Source: Candidatus Iainarchaeum sp.
GTDB lineage: Archaea > Iainarchaeota > Iainarchaeia > Iainarchaeales > JAAZKV01
Direction: 5' to 3'
DNA length: 11,148 bases
NCBI GenBank assembly: GCA_018651445.1
Contig: JABIDZ010000107.1
Coordinates: 1-11,148 of the forward strand
Shown here: positions 1-4,962 of the stretch, in pieces
Layout: each line of letters begins with the position of its first letter
Numbering within the stretch: position 1 is the first letter of the stretch
Translations under genes and position numbers: made by a program
Notes under the pieces: model-generated
What the model was told of the DNA's origin: nothing
What the model saw: the letters and a program-made list of their open reading frames with translations, nothing else
Databases searched by the model: none

Positions 1-224
1 ACGGTAAATACGTTGGAGTAAATGTTTATGCGGGAAAAATTAGCGACATGAAAAATGAGCGCGTAATCGAACCTTTGAGGGTTAAAACACAAGCAATTGA
101 TTCTGCGTCAGAAGTAGCAGAAATGATTCTAAGAATTGACGACATAATTTTAGGTTCAGGCAAACCAGCTCCCGGTCCAGGAATGGATATGGGCGGCATG
201 GGTGGAATGCCTGGCATGATGTAA
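1..224 (+). CDS. Thermosome (group II chaperonin) subunit, C-terminal fragment
   Basis: Last 73 codons of a chaperonin that folds proteins in the cytosol as an ATP-driven double ring. The reading frame enters from the left edge with whole codons from base 3 and stops at TAA 222-224. The visible part has the conserved end of the equatorial domain: a GVNVYAGKI stretch, then VIEPLRVKTQAI, then SASEVAEMILRIDDII, which contributes to the nucleotide pocket and inter-subunit contacts in this family. The tail is the typical flexible Gly/Met run (GMDMGGMGGMPGMM), seen in many archaeal thermosomes and CCT subunits. The 5' part lies outside the window, so the subunit type cannot be decided. The gene faces the minus-strand gene ending at 364, and a T-run follows at about 232-240. 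Confidence 0.95.
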   Translation, partial: GKYVGVNVYAGKISDMKNERVIEPLRVKTQAIDSASEVAEMILRIDDIILGSGKPAPGPGMDMGGMGGMPGMM

Positions 225-363
225 TGCTAAGCCTTTTTCTTTAGATGTGGTGAACTAAAGTTCGCAACACCCGCAAAGCATTTGCTTTGCTAGGGAAAAG
301 TCTCCAGGCGTGCCAAAAAGAAAATTGACTCGTGCAACATCTAAAGATGTTGCGTAGTTGCTT
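225..363. other. Intergenic region with two perfect hairpins between convergent genes
   Basis: This 139-base gap separates the thermosome stop from the stop of the minus-strand gene. It contains a T-rich stretch at 231-240 that could end thermosome transcription. A 7-bp perfect hairpin follows (GCAAAGC 273-279, loop ATTT, GCTTTGC 284-290), extended by CCC 270-272 against GGG 293-295. A second 9-bp inverted repeat lies at 334-353. No ORF with family signatures is present. A GGGAAAAGTCTCC stretch at 293-305 faintly recalls an RNase P core motif, but the space is too short for that RNA. Confidence 0.6.
334..353 (-). terminator. Candidate terminator hairpin for the minus-strand gene at 364-990
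   Basis: The sequence is a perfect inverted repeat: GCAACATCT 334-342 and AGATGTTGC 345-353. Read on the minus strand it lies just after the stop codon at 364-366 and is followed by a T-rich tract (minus-strand AATTTTCTTTTT, bases 315-326). Archaeal termination depends mainly on T-tracts, so the hairpin may instead protect the 3' end. Confidence 0.45.
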
Positions 364-990
364 TTAGATATCTATTATTGTAACTCTTAAGGTTCTGTTT
401 TTATTAACACCTTGAACAACAGTGTTGCTGCTCCAAGGGATATATATGAAAGAATCTAAATCTGGATTCGTCTTAGAAATATTTGCAATTTCTTTATTAA
501 CGCCGAGTAATTCTTTTAGTGTAATTCCTGCGTGTTCTTGTCTTTTCATAAATCTTTTTGCTAGTAAATATTCTTCTTTTGATAGTTTACATTCTGTGCG
601 ACCCTTAGTCTTTAATTCTAGATAAGCAACCAAATTATGGATAGTTGGTTTATCATAGTACTGTTGAACACCAACACTAAATGTTTGATCAGCTTTTTTT
701 TGTAATTGTTTTGGAATAATCCCCCTAAACGGTTCAATAGTAAATCTTTTTGGTTGTACGCTACCTTGTGCTATTTGTTCTAATAACCATGCTTGATGTT
801 CAAGAGCTTTTTGCATATGTGTAGTACTTTTTTGTATCATTCTGCGGCTTTTTGCTCCAACACCAATTCTAAATGTTCTTCCAATTCGTGTTAGTAATCT
901 AAATCCCGTACTATGTGATGTTTCAATTGCAAAATTTTCTGCATTTTTCTCAAAGTTTCTGAAGCGTCTTCGTTTTCCTGGTATTCCCAT
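364..990 (-). CDS. Uncharacterised basic protein, paralogue of the gene at 1600-2262 (copy A)
   Basis: I do not recognise this family. The product is 208 residues, begins with a very basic segment (MGIPGKRRRFRNFEKNAENF) and has no signal peptide or membrane helix. It is a diverged relative of the product at 1600-2262. They share four blocks: the N-terminal MGxxGKxRRxRxFxKNAxxF; a PKRFTIEPF block at residues 80-88; a block with YYDKP (111-115) and LSKEEYLLAKRFMK (136-149); and the C-terminal QGVNKNRTLRVTIIDI (193-208), which ends exactly at the stop in both. Conserved termini suggest complete proteins rather than fragments. The basic N-terminus would suit nucleic-acid or ribosome contact, but that is inference. 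Transcription runs away from the membrane-protein gene at 1043, from a promoter shared almost base for base with copy B. The ATG at 988-990 fits a leaderless start. Confidence 0.85.
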   Translation of the reverse strand: MGIPGKRRRFRNFEKNAENFAIETSHSTGFRLLTRIGRTFRIGVGAKSRRMIQKSTTHMQKALEHQAWLLEQIAQGSVQPKRFTIEPFRGIIPKQLQKKADQTFSVGVQQYYDKPTIHNLVAYLELKTKGRTECKLSKEEYLLAKRFMKRQEHAGITLKELLGVNKEIANISKTNPDLDSFIYIPWSSNTVVQGVNKNRTLRVTIIDI

Positions 991-1022
991 AATAATCTAA
1001 TCATCAAACTTCTTTTTATTTC
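991..1022. promoter_or_regulatory. Head-to-head promoter A, near-identical to the element at 2263-2294
   Basis: Read towards the minus-strand gene, a TATA-like AAATAAAAAG (about 1012-1021) sits with its central T:A (1018) 28 nt from the ATG at 990. The same AT element lies about 25 nt from the plus-strand ATG at 1043, so one element could serve both leaderless genes. The 32 bases match 2263-2294 at 29 positions, differing only at 991, 1002 and 1022. The 20 bases between TATA and start codon are conserved as well as the TATA itself, which suggests an operator or very recent sequence homogenisation. Confidence 0.65.
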
Positions 1023-1042
1023 CTTTCCACTAATTGATTTTT

Positions 1043-1591
1043 ATGATAAAGATTGGTCTACGTTCAAAACTATATTTCTTAGCGAGTTTGTTCTTTTTAT
1101 TCCAAACCGCTACAGGAATCTATTTTGTAGAAACAGGTTTTGCGAGACAATTATTTGTTGCAATGCCCGGCGAACTAAAATTCTTTTTTTGGTTGTTCAT
1201 AGCAATGCTGATACTAATAGTTCTAGTAGTAATCCATGTTTTACTAACTTTGTTAAACCAAAACCTTGGTACGAGTGTCAGCTCAAAAAGCTTTTCAAAG
1301 AAAACAATTTTCTTTTTTTCAAAACCGTTTCTAGTTGCAATTGCATTTGCTGCGTCGCTAACGTTCTTCAATTTCACTGCGCTAGCAACACAAAAACCAG
1401 GTATCGGGCACGTGTTATTCATTAACTACTTTCTATTCTCGTTTCTAGCAAGTTTCTTAATCTCAGATTTATTCAATCCAGTTGAAAAACAAATTTCTTT
1501 TTACAAAAAAAGAAAATACTCTTTTCCAATTTGGTTTGTAATAACAATAATAATGACTACAATTATTTCTGTGGTATTAATGGTTCTTTGA
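1043..1591 (+). CDS. Five-helix integral membrane protein, function unknown
   Basis: The 182-residue product is strongly hydrophobic, with five predicted membrane helices at about residues 10-28, 47-71, 95-114, 123-144 and 161-182. Basic loops (SKSFSKK at 81-87, FYKKRKYS at 153-160) probably face the cytoplasm. The protein ends within or at the last helix. No catalytic or transporter motif is visible and I do not recognise the family. I chose the ATG at 1043 over an in-frame TTG at 1034 because the ATG lies about 25 nt from the shared TATA-like element and the TTG would add only three residues. The gene converges with copy B of the unknown family, leaving 8 bases between the two stop codons, so their 3' ends must be handled in a very small space. 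Confidence 0.8.
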   Translation: MIKIGLRSKLYFLASLFFLFQTATGIYFVETGFARQLFVAMPGELKFFFWLFIAMLILIVLVVIHVLLTLLNQNLGTSVSSKSFSKKTIFFFSKPFLVAIAFAASLTFFNFTALATQKPGIGHVLFINYFLFSFLASFLISDLFNPVEKQISFYKKRKYSFPIWFVITIIMTTIISVVLMVL

Positions 1592-1599
1592 AATTTAAT

Positions 1600-2262
1600 T
1601 TAAACATCAATTAATGTTATTCTTAATGTTCCATTTCTATTAATTCCTTGTATCAGGATGTTGTGAAGATTTGCTTTCATAAAACGGTGTTTATCCTCGG
1701 CTGAGCCAAGCATATCAAATTTTGTATATATATGCATCAGCAACTCTTTTGAAGCCTGTTCAAGTAGTTCTTCTGTAACTCCGTGATTTATTGGATTCTT
1801 TGCAAATTTTTTGCACAGCTCATACTCTTCTTTCGTTAACTCTCGGCCCTCATATTTTGCTCTTTTTTTATTTCTAGCAGCACTCAAAAAAGCAAATAAT
1901 TGTGCCGCATTTGGTTTGTGGAAATAAGTTTGTGCGCCAATGTCTTCTCCTTTTATAGTAGCGGCTTCAAAAGGAACAAACGTGAAATGTTTTGGTTCAA
2001 ACTGTCTGGAGATTATATCTCCAACTATAATCGTCTGGTGATAGAGTGTAGGGTCTAATTCTCTAACTGGTTTAAGTGCCAATCTTTGTCTTGTGCCTGT
2101 TTTCTTTTTCAATTGTGCACGATGAAATATTTTTTTTCCGGATTGTTCTGACTTAACCATAGATACATTTTTCGCACCGCCAGAAATCTTAACTGCACGT
2201 AAGAATTCGTGCGCATTTTTCCCGAAATGTCGCATTCTTCTTTTTTTTCCTCGATAACCCAT
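1600..2262 (-). CDS. Uncharacterised basic protein, paralogue of the gene at 364-990 (copy B)
   Basis: The 220-residue product belongs to the same unrecognised family as the product at 364-990. The N-terminus is again very basic (MGYRGKKRRMRHFGKNAHEF). Matching blocks are EPKHFTFVPF (89-98), QTYFHKP (111-117), LTKEEYELCKKFAK (142-155), the HGVTEELLEQ helix (160-169) and the C-terminal QGINRNGTLRITLIDV (205-220). Copy B has a longer lysine/arginine-rich insert around 36-68 and an extra segment around 184-200 that copy A lacks. No membrane helix, signal peptide or metal-binding cluster is visible. The ATG at 2260-2262 sits 28 nt from the TATA-like element, the same spacing as in copy A. The stop lies 8 bases from that of the membrane protein, with which it converges. 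A DNA- or RNA-binding role is possible but unproven. Confidence 0.85.
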   Translation of the reverse strand: MGYRGKKRRMRHFGKNAHEFLRAVKISGGAKNVSMVKSEQSGKKIFHRAQLKKKTGTRQRLALKPVRELDPTLYHQTIIVGDIISRQFEPKHFTFVPFEAATIKGEDIGAQTYFHKPNAAQLFAFLSAARNKKRAKYEGRELTKEEYELCKKFAKNPINHGVTEELLEQASKELLMHIYTKFDMLGSAEDKHRFMKANLHNILIQGINRNGTLRITLIDV

Positions 2263-2294
2263 GATAATCTAATAATCAAACTTCTTTTTATTTT
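2263..2294. promoter_or_regulatory. Head-to-head promoter B, near-identical to the element at 991-1022
   Basis: The minus-strand TATA-like AAAATAAAAAG (2284-2294) drives copy B, whose ATG at 2262 is 28 nt from base 2290. The kinase ATG at 2314 lies about 24 nt on the other side, so the element again appears to sit midway between two leaderless starts. The only differences from promoter A are at 2263, 2274 and 2294. Similarity ends just beyond the TATA element and at the start codon, so the conserved unit is the promoter alone. Confidence 0.65.
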
Positions 2295-2313
2295 CTTGTG
2301 TTCTAACTTTTGC

Positions 2314-2847
2314 ATGACAAAAGTAATTCTAACAGTTGGTTATGCAAGAAGTGGGAAAAGCACGGTGGCAAAGTACATAGAAGAAAAATATGGCTTCAAA
2401 AGAATCGGCTTCTCTGATTTTATTGCGAGTGAACTAGAAAAAAGAAATCTAGAAACAACAAAAGACAATATGATGAAATACGGTGAACAATTTCGTAAAG
2501 AGTTAGGCGAAGACTATCTAATCAAACAAGTGTTAAAAGAAATTGAAGAAAACGACAAAGTAGTTATTTCTGGTTTGCGAATAATGGCTGAATATGAAAA
2601 GATAAAAGCTAGTTTTTCCGATACAAAAATGATTCTTGTTTCTTCAATCGAACAAAATCGTTTTGATAGAAGAAAAGACACTTCAAAGACGAACGAAGAG
2701 TTTTTGGCAAGAGATGAACATGATGAGAAATTATATGGCATGAAACGAGTTTTTGAAAAAAAAGATTATGAAATAGAGAACAATAGTTCGCTTGGAGAAC
2801 TCTTAGAAAAAGTTGATGAAATAATCAAAAAAGAATTGAATGATTAG
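2314..2847 (+). CDS. P-loop nucleotide kinase-like protein (dephospho-CoA kinase-like, UPF0200 type)
   Basis: The 177-residue soluble protein has a clear Walker A motif, GYARSGKS, at residues 9-16 directly after the first beta strand. A second strand and GLRIMAEYE follow at about 78-89; in archaeal UPF0200/dephospho-CoA kinase-like proteins this position carries a similar VVDGIR segment. The Arg-rich RFDRRKDTSK segment resembles a kinase lid. The end, ENNSSLGELLEKVDEII, matches the usual N-x-(S/G)-S-L-x-x-L signature of small NMP-type kinases. The likely activity is ATP-dependent phosphoryl transfer to a small molecule; the substrate cannot be read from sequence. I chose the ATG at 2314 because the fold begins two residues later and it is correctly spaced from the TATA element; an upstream in-frame ATG at 2209 lies inside the opposing gene. 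Confidence 0.8.
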   Translation: MTKVILTVGYARSGKSTVAKYIEEKYGFKRIGFSDFIASELEKRNLETTKDNMMKYGEQFRKELGEDYLIKQVLKEIEENDKVVISGLRIMAEYEKIKASFSDTKMILVSSIEQNRFDRRKDTSKTNEEFLARDEHDEKLYGMKRVFEKKDYEIENNSSLGELLEKVDEIIKKELND

Positions 2848-2866
2848 CGGCACGAACCTTTAGTAA

Positions 2867-2876
2867 TATTTAAATA
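2867..2876 (+). promoter_or_regulatory. TATA box for the TM-helix membrane protein
   Basis: TATTTAAATA is a strong archaeal TATA match, about 33 nt before the ATG at 2905. The transcript would start near 2898 with a leader of a few bases. GTGAT (2897-2901) just before the ATG could pair weakly with the 16S rRNA 3' end. Confidence 0.6.
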
Positions 2877-2904
2877 GTGTTAATTGCATTATCTGTGTGA
2901 TAAA

Positions 2905-3549
2905 ATGATAGAAGTACTAAATTCTGTTGGACTAGCGTTTATAGATATTCTACCAAGCTTATTGGTTGCGATTGTATTCATTGTTCTTGGTTACGTAGTA
3001 GGTGTAGCTGCAAAAGCAGTTATTTCAAGAGTACTAGCAAAAATGGGTATTGATGAGTGGTTTGAAGAACAAAATCTTTTAGCAGCAATAGGAAACAAGA
3101 ATTTTTCAGAAATAGCTGGTGCAATAGTTAAATGGTATTTATTCTTTATTTTCTTAAAACAAGCAGTAGAAATAGTTAATCTAATTACGTTAAACGAAGT
3201 ACTTGGTTTTTGGATTCAATACGCGTTATTAGTAATAGTTGCGGCAGGAGTAATAATTGCAGGAATGATTATTGCTAGATTCGCAAGAAACGCAATTGAA
3301 TCAAGCGATTACGCTCTAAAACAAATATTTGGTTTACTACTAGAATTAATGGTTGTTTACATTGCAGTAGTAATGGGTATAAGCATTATTGGTTTACCAA
3401 CACAACTACTAGAAATGGCTTTCATAATAGCTCTAACAGGAATAGTTATTGCAATTTCATTGATGATCGGAATAGGCTTTGGTCTAGCATTAAAAGACGA
3501 AGCAAAAACAATTATCAAAGACATGAAAAAACAAACGAAAAAGAAGTAA
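2905..3549 (+). CDS. MscS-related 'conserved TM helix' membrane protein lacking the beta domain
   Basis: The 214-residue product has five predicted membrane helices, at about 14-37, 73-97, 101-126, 138-162 and 169-195. The last helix ends in GIGFGLALKDEAKTII (189-204), which resembles the pore-helix end of MscS-type mechanosensitive channels (GxGxALQ followed by an amphipathic helix). The cytoplasmic beta and alpha/beta vestibule domains of MscS are absent: the protein stops about 20 residues later in a lysine-rich tail (KKQTKKK). This architecture matches the Pfam TM_helix family often annotated as small-conductance channel related. Two halves, around IVFIVLGYVVG and IIALTGIVIAIS, may be internal repeats. 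I chose the ATG at 2905 over a TTG at 2884 because of TATA spacing and because hydrophobic packing starts there. The role is probably membrane-tension or small-solute flux; whether it conducts is unknown. Confidence 0.8.
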   Translation: MIEVLNSVGLAFIDILPSLLVAIVFIVLGYVVGVAAKAVISRVLAKMGIDEWFEEQNLLAAIGNKNFSEIAGAIVKWYLFFIFLKQAVEIVNLITLNEVLGFWIQYALLVIVAAGVIIAGMIIARFARNAIESSDYALKQIFGLLLELMVVYIAVVMGISIIGLPTQLLEMAFIIALTGIVIAISLMIGIGFGLALKDEAKTIIKDMKKQTKKK

Positions 3550-3562
3550 CTTTTTTAGCAAT

Positions 3563-3571
3563 CTATAAAAA
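3563..3571 (+). promoter_or_regulatory. TATA box for the D-2-hydroxyacid dehydrogenase gene
   Basis: CTATAAAAA is centred about 27 nt before the ATG at 3594, predicting a leaderless mRNA. A T-run at 3551-3556 just upstream may end the preceding transcript. Confidence 0.65.
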
Positions 3572-3593
3572 CTATTCTTAATACATTTTTCTT

Positions 3594-4493
3594 ATGGTTA
3601 AAATAATTACTTTAGGAATTAAGCTTAATGAAGAACATAAAAAAAGATTAGACTCGATTGGAGAACTAAATGAAAAAGCTTCTCCTGAATCTGTTGAAGA
3701 TTTTGTTAGCAAAGCGGAAGGAGCGGATGCAATATTTAGCAATGGTTCTTATTTGCTAGATTCGCTTCCAAAACTAAAAAATGTTTTTGTTACGTATTCC
3801 TATGTCGAACTTGGGGTTTTTGATTCAGAAGAACTTGCAAAAAACGGAGTAATTGTTTCAAATGCGAGCGGGGGAAATAGAGATTCAATTGTTGAATGGA
3901 CAATGTATTCGATTCTTTCATTATTTAGGAAATTTGGTCCAATGGTTAGAGCTAAAGAAAACTTTCCAGTTGAATTACGGGAAACATTGGTTGAAAAGAA
4001 AGTTCTAGTTGTAGGACACGGTGCAATTGGAAGCCAAGTTGGGAAACTTTGTGACGCATTTGGAATGAATGTTGATTTCTTTAATCGCGGAGACAATTTA
4101 TCTGAAAAATCAAAAGATGCAGACTTAATTGTTGATTCATTAAATTGTAATACTTCGAGCAAGAACTTGCTTGATGAAAATTTCTTTATGAATCTAAAAA
4201 AAGGAGCATATTTTGTAACTTTTGCTAGACCACACACATATGATATTGAGGGATTGAAAAAATCAATTGACGCTGAAATTGTTGCCGGTGCAGGAATTGA
4301 CTGTGATCCTGAGGGATTTGGGGATACAACTAACGCGTTTTATCAAAACTGTCTTGGTAATGAAAAAATCTTGGTTACTCCACACATTGCTTTTTCAACG
4401 AAACAAGCAGTAGCAAATGGACGAGAAATTACAATTAAAAATATTGAATCTTTTGTGGGTGGAAATCCACAAAATGTTTTGAAAAAGAAGTAA
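3594..4493 (+). CDS. D-isomer-specific 2-hydroxyacid dehydrogenase family protein
   Basis: The 299-residue cytosolic oxidoreductase is of the D-2-hydroxyacid dehydrogenase family, which interconverts 2-oxoacids and D-2-hydroxyacids with NAD(P)H. The Rossmann motif G-H-G-A-I-G is at residues 141-146. The conserved catalytic Arg is R212 (in TFARPHTYD), a Glu equivalent lies at E240 (GIDCDPEG) and the catalytic His is H264 (VTPHIAF). The N-terminal half carries the substrate-domain features SNGSYLL (49-55) and SNASGGNRDSIVEW (89-102). The end of the second nucleotide-binding strand reads VDFFNRG (160-166), with no acidic residue and an Arg, which is more like NADP(H)- than NAD(H)-preferring members; this is inference. 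The Glu region is spaced slightly differently from the usual DVFxxEP, so the exact substrate (glyoxylate, hydroxypyruvate or other) is not assignable. Length is slightly below the usual 310-330 residues. Confidence 0.88.
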   Translation: MVKIITLGIKLNEEHKKRLDSIGELNEKASPESVEDFVSKAEGADAIFSNGSYLLDSLPKLKNVFVTYSYVELGVFDSEELAKNGVIVSNASGGNRDSIVEWTMYSILSLFRKFGPMVRAKENFPVELRETLVEKKVLVVGHGAIGSQVGKLCDAFGMNVDFFNRGDNLSEKSKDADLIVDSLNCNTSSKNLLDENFFMNLKKGAYFVTFARPHTYDIEGLKKSIDAEIVAGAGIDCDPEGFGDTTNAFYQNCLGNEKILVTPHIAFSTKQAVANGREITIKNIESFVGGNPQNVLKKK

Positions 4494-4761
4494 ACCACGG
4501 GTTTTAAAAGCAATTAGGGCAAGATGATTATTATGACACAAAGAAGGGATGGAGCCATACTCAAATCTGATCTCATTCACAGAAGCAAATAATCTCAGTG
4601 TCAACACAAATACTTTATTTTATAAATTCTCTTCAATTCAATCTCTACAGTTTAATGGAAATTCATTAGACATTATATTTAATCGTGTTAATGAGCAAAG
4701 CTCAATAATGATTAGTGCCGGGCTGCTGAAAGCGCCCAAGTACTGCGGAGTTGTCCGCAAG
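4494..4761. other. Gene-free, partly structured region upstream of tRNA-Ile
   Basis: No credible protein gene is present in these 268 bases. A TATA-like GTTTTAAAAGC at 4501-4511 could start a small RNA near 4533. A second TATA-like ATTATATTTA at 4672-4681 is placed to start a transcript near 4704. From there the sequence becomes clearly GC-richer and structured: GAGC/GCTC at 4693-4703, a GGGC/GCCC hairpin with an inner GC/GC step and UGAAA loop at about 4720-4738, and a 6-bp hairpin TGCGGA/TCCGCA (loop GTTG) at about 4744-4759. The last abuts the tRNA. This may be a structured tRNA 5' leader or a separate small RNA; I cannot match it to a known RNA family. Confidence 0.5.
4672..4681 (+). promoter_or_regulatory. 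Probable promoter for the tRNA-Ile transcript
   Basis: ATTATATTTA is TATA-like and predicts initiation near 4704. That would give the tRNA a 5' leader of roughly 58 nt containing two hairpins, long for a tRNA precursor and removable by RNase P. Confidence 0.45.
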
Positions 4762-4835
4762 GGACGTTTAGCTTAGTTTGGTAGAGCATTAGTCTTATAC
4801 ACTAAAGGTCGGCGGTTCAAATCCGCCATCGTCCA
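4762..4835 (+). tRNA. tRNA-Ile, anticodon UAU
   Basis: A complete 74-nt cloverleaf can be folded by hand. The acceptor stem is GGACGTT with ATCGTCC (one T-T mismatch) and the discriminator is A4835. The D stem is GCTT/GAGC with loop AGTTTGGTA carrying the GG pair. The anticodon stem is a perfect TTAGT/ACTAA with loop CTTATAC, so T33 is followed by anticodon TAT at 4796-4798. The variable loop is AGGTC, the T stem GGCGG/CCGCC and the T loop TTCAAAT. No intron is present and CCA is not encoded. The anticodon reads AUA (isoleucine). Most archaea read AUA with a CAU tRNA carrying agmatidine, so a UAU anticodon is unusual. The gene lies 127 bases upstream of ileS on the same strand. Confidence 0.93.
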
Positions 4836-4935
4836 TTGAGCTTTTAAAAAAAGCTCAAGCAAAAATGTGCCACTGCAAAATCAAAAGATTTTGCGGGTTC
4901 TCAAAATGTTTACATTTTGAGTCCACCTGAAGGTG
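4836..4935 (+). promoter_or_regulatory. Four consecutive hairpins between tRNA-Ile and ileS
   Basis: Immediately after the tRNA come four inverted repeats with little spacing. H1 is TTGAGCTTT 4836-4844 with AAAGCTCAA 4850-4858. H2 is GCAAAATC 4875-4882 with GATTTTGC 4887-4894, loop AAAA. H3 is CTCAAAATG 4900-4908 with CATTTTGAG 4913-4921, loop TTTA. H4 is CACC 4924-4927 with GGTG 4932-4935, loop TGAA. H4 contains AGGTGA (4931-4936), a good match to the archaeal Shine-Dalgarno sequence, though 26 nt from the ileS ATG. H1 also contains the only TATA-like stretch (TTTTAAAAAA), so ileS is either co-transcribed with the tRNA or starts inside this array. A leader with regulatory or processing function is inferred. 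Confidence 0.5.
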
Positions 4936-4962
4936 ACACTACGCGATTAAGAGTGAATAAAA

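Noticed and set aside
293..315. GGGAAAAGTCTCC as a possible RNase P RNA core motif
   Set aside because: Only about 100 bases are available and no partner conserved regions are visible; archaeal RNase P RNA needs roughly 300 nt.
1034..1042. TTG start three codons before the membrane protein ATG
   Set aside because: The ATG at 1043 has the better distance from the TATA-like element and the extension adds no recognisable feature.
2209..2313. Upstream extension of the kinase reading frame
   Set aside because: The 35 extra residues overlap the start of the opposing gene and its promoter; the P-loop fold begins right after the ATG at 2314.
4724..4744. GCTGAAAGC...CCAAG resembling a conserved stretch near the 3' end of 23S rRNA
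   Set aside because: The match is only about a dozen bases and flanking rRNA motifs, including the sarcin-ricin loop, are absent.
4735..4765. Resemblance to the 3' half of 5S rRNA (AGTACT, a 5-6 bp stem, then AAGGGA)
   Set aside because: The loop C region, helix II and helix I of 5S cannot be found at proper spacing upstream, and the segment runs directly into a tRNA.
4549..4776. Plus-strand ORF of 75 codons starting ATGGAGCC
   Set aside because: It runs 15 bases into the tRNA, is rich in Ser and Asn and poor in the Lys/Glu typical of its neighbours, and has no recognisable domain or proper ribosome binding site.
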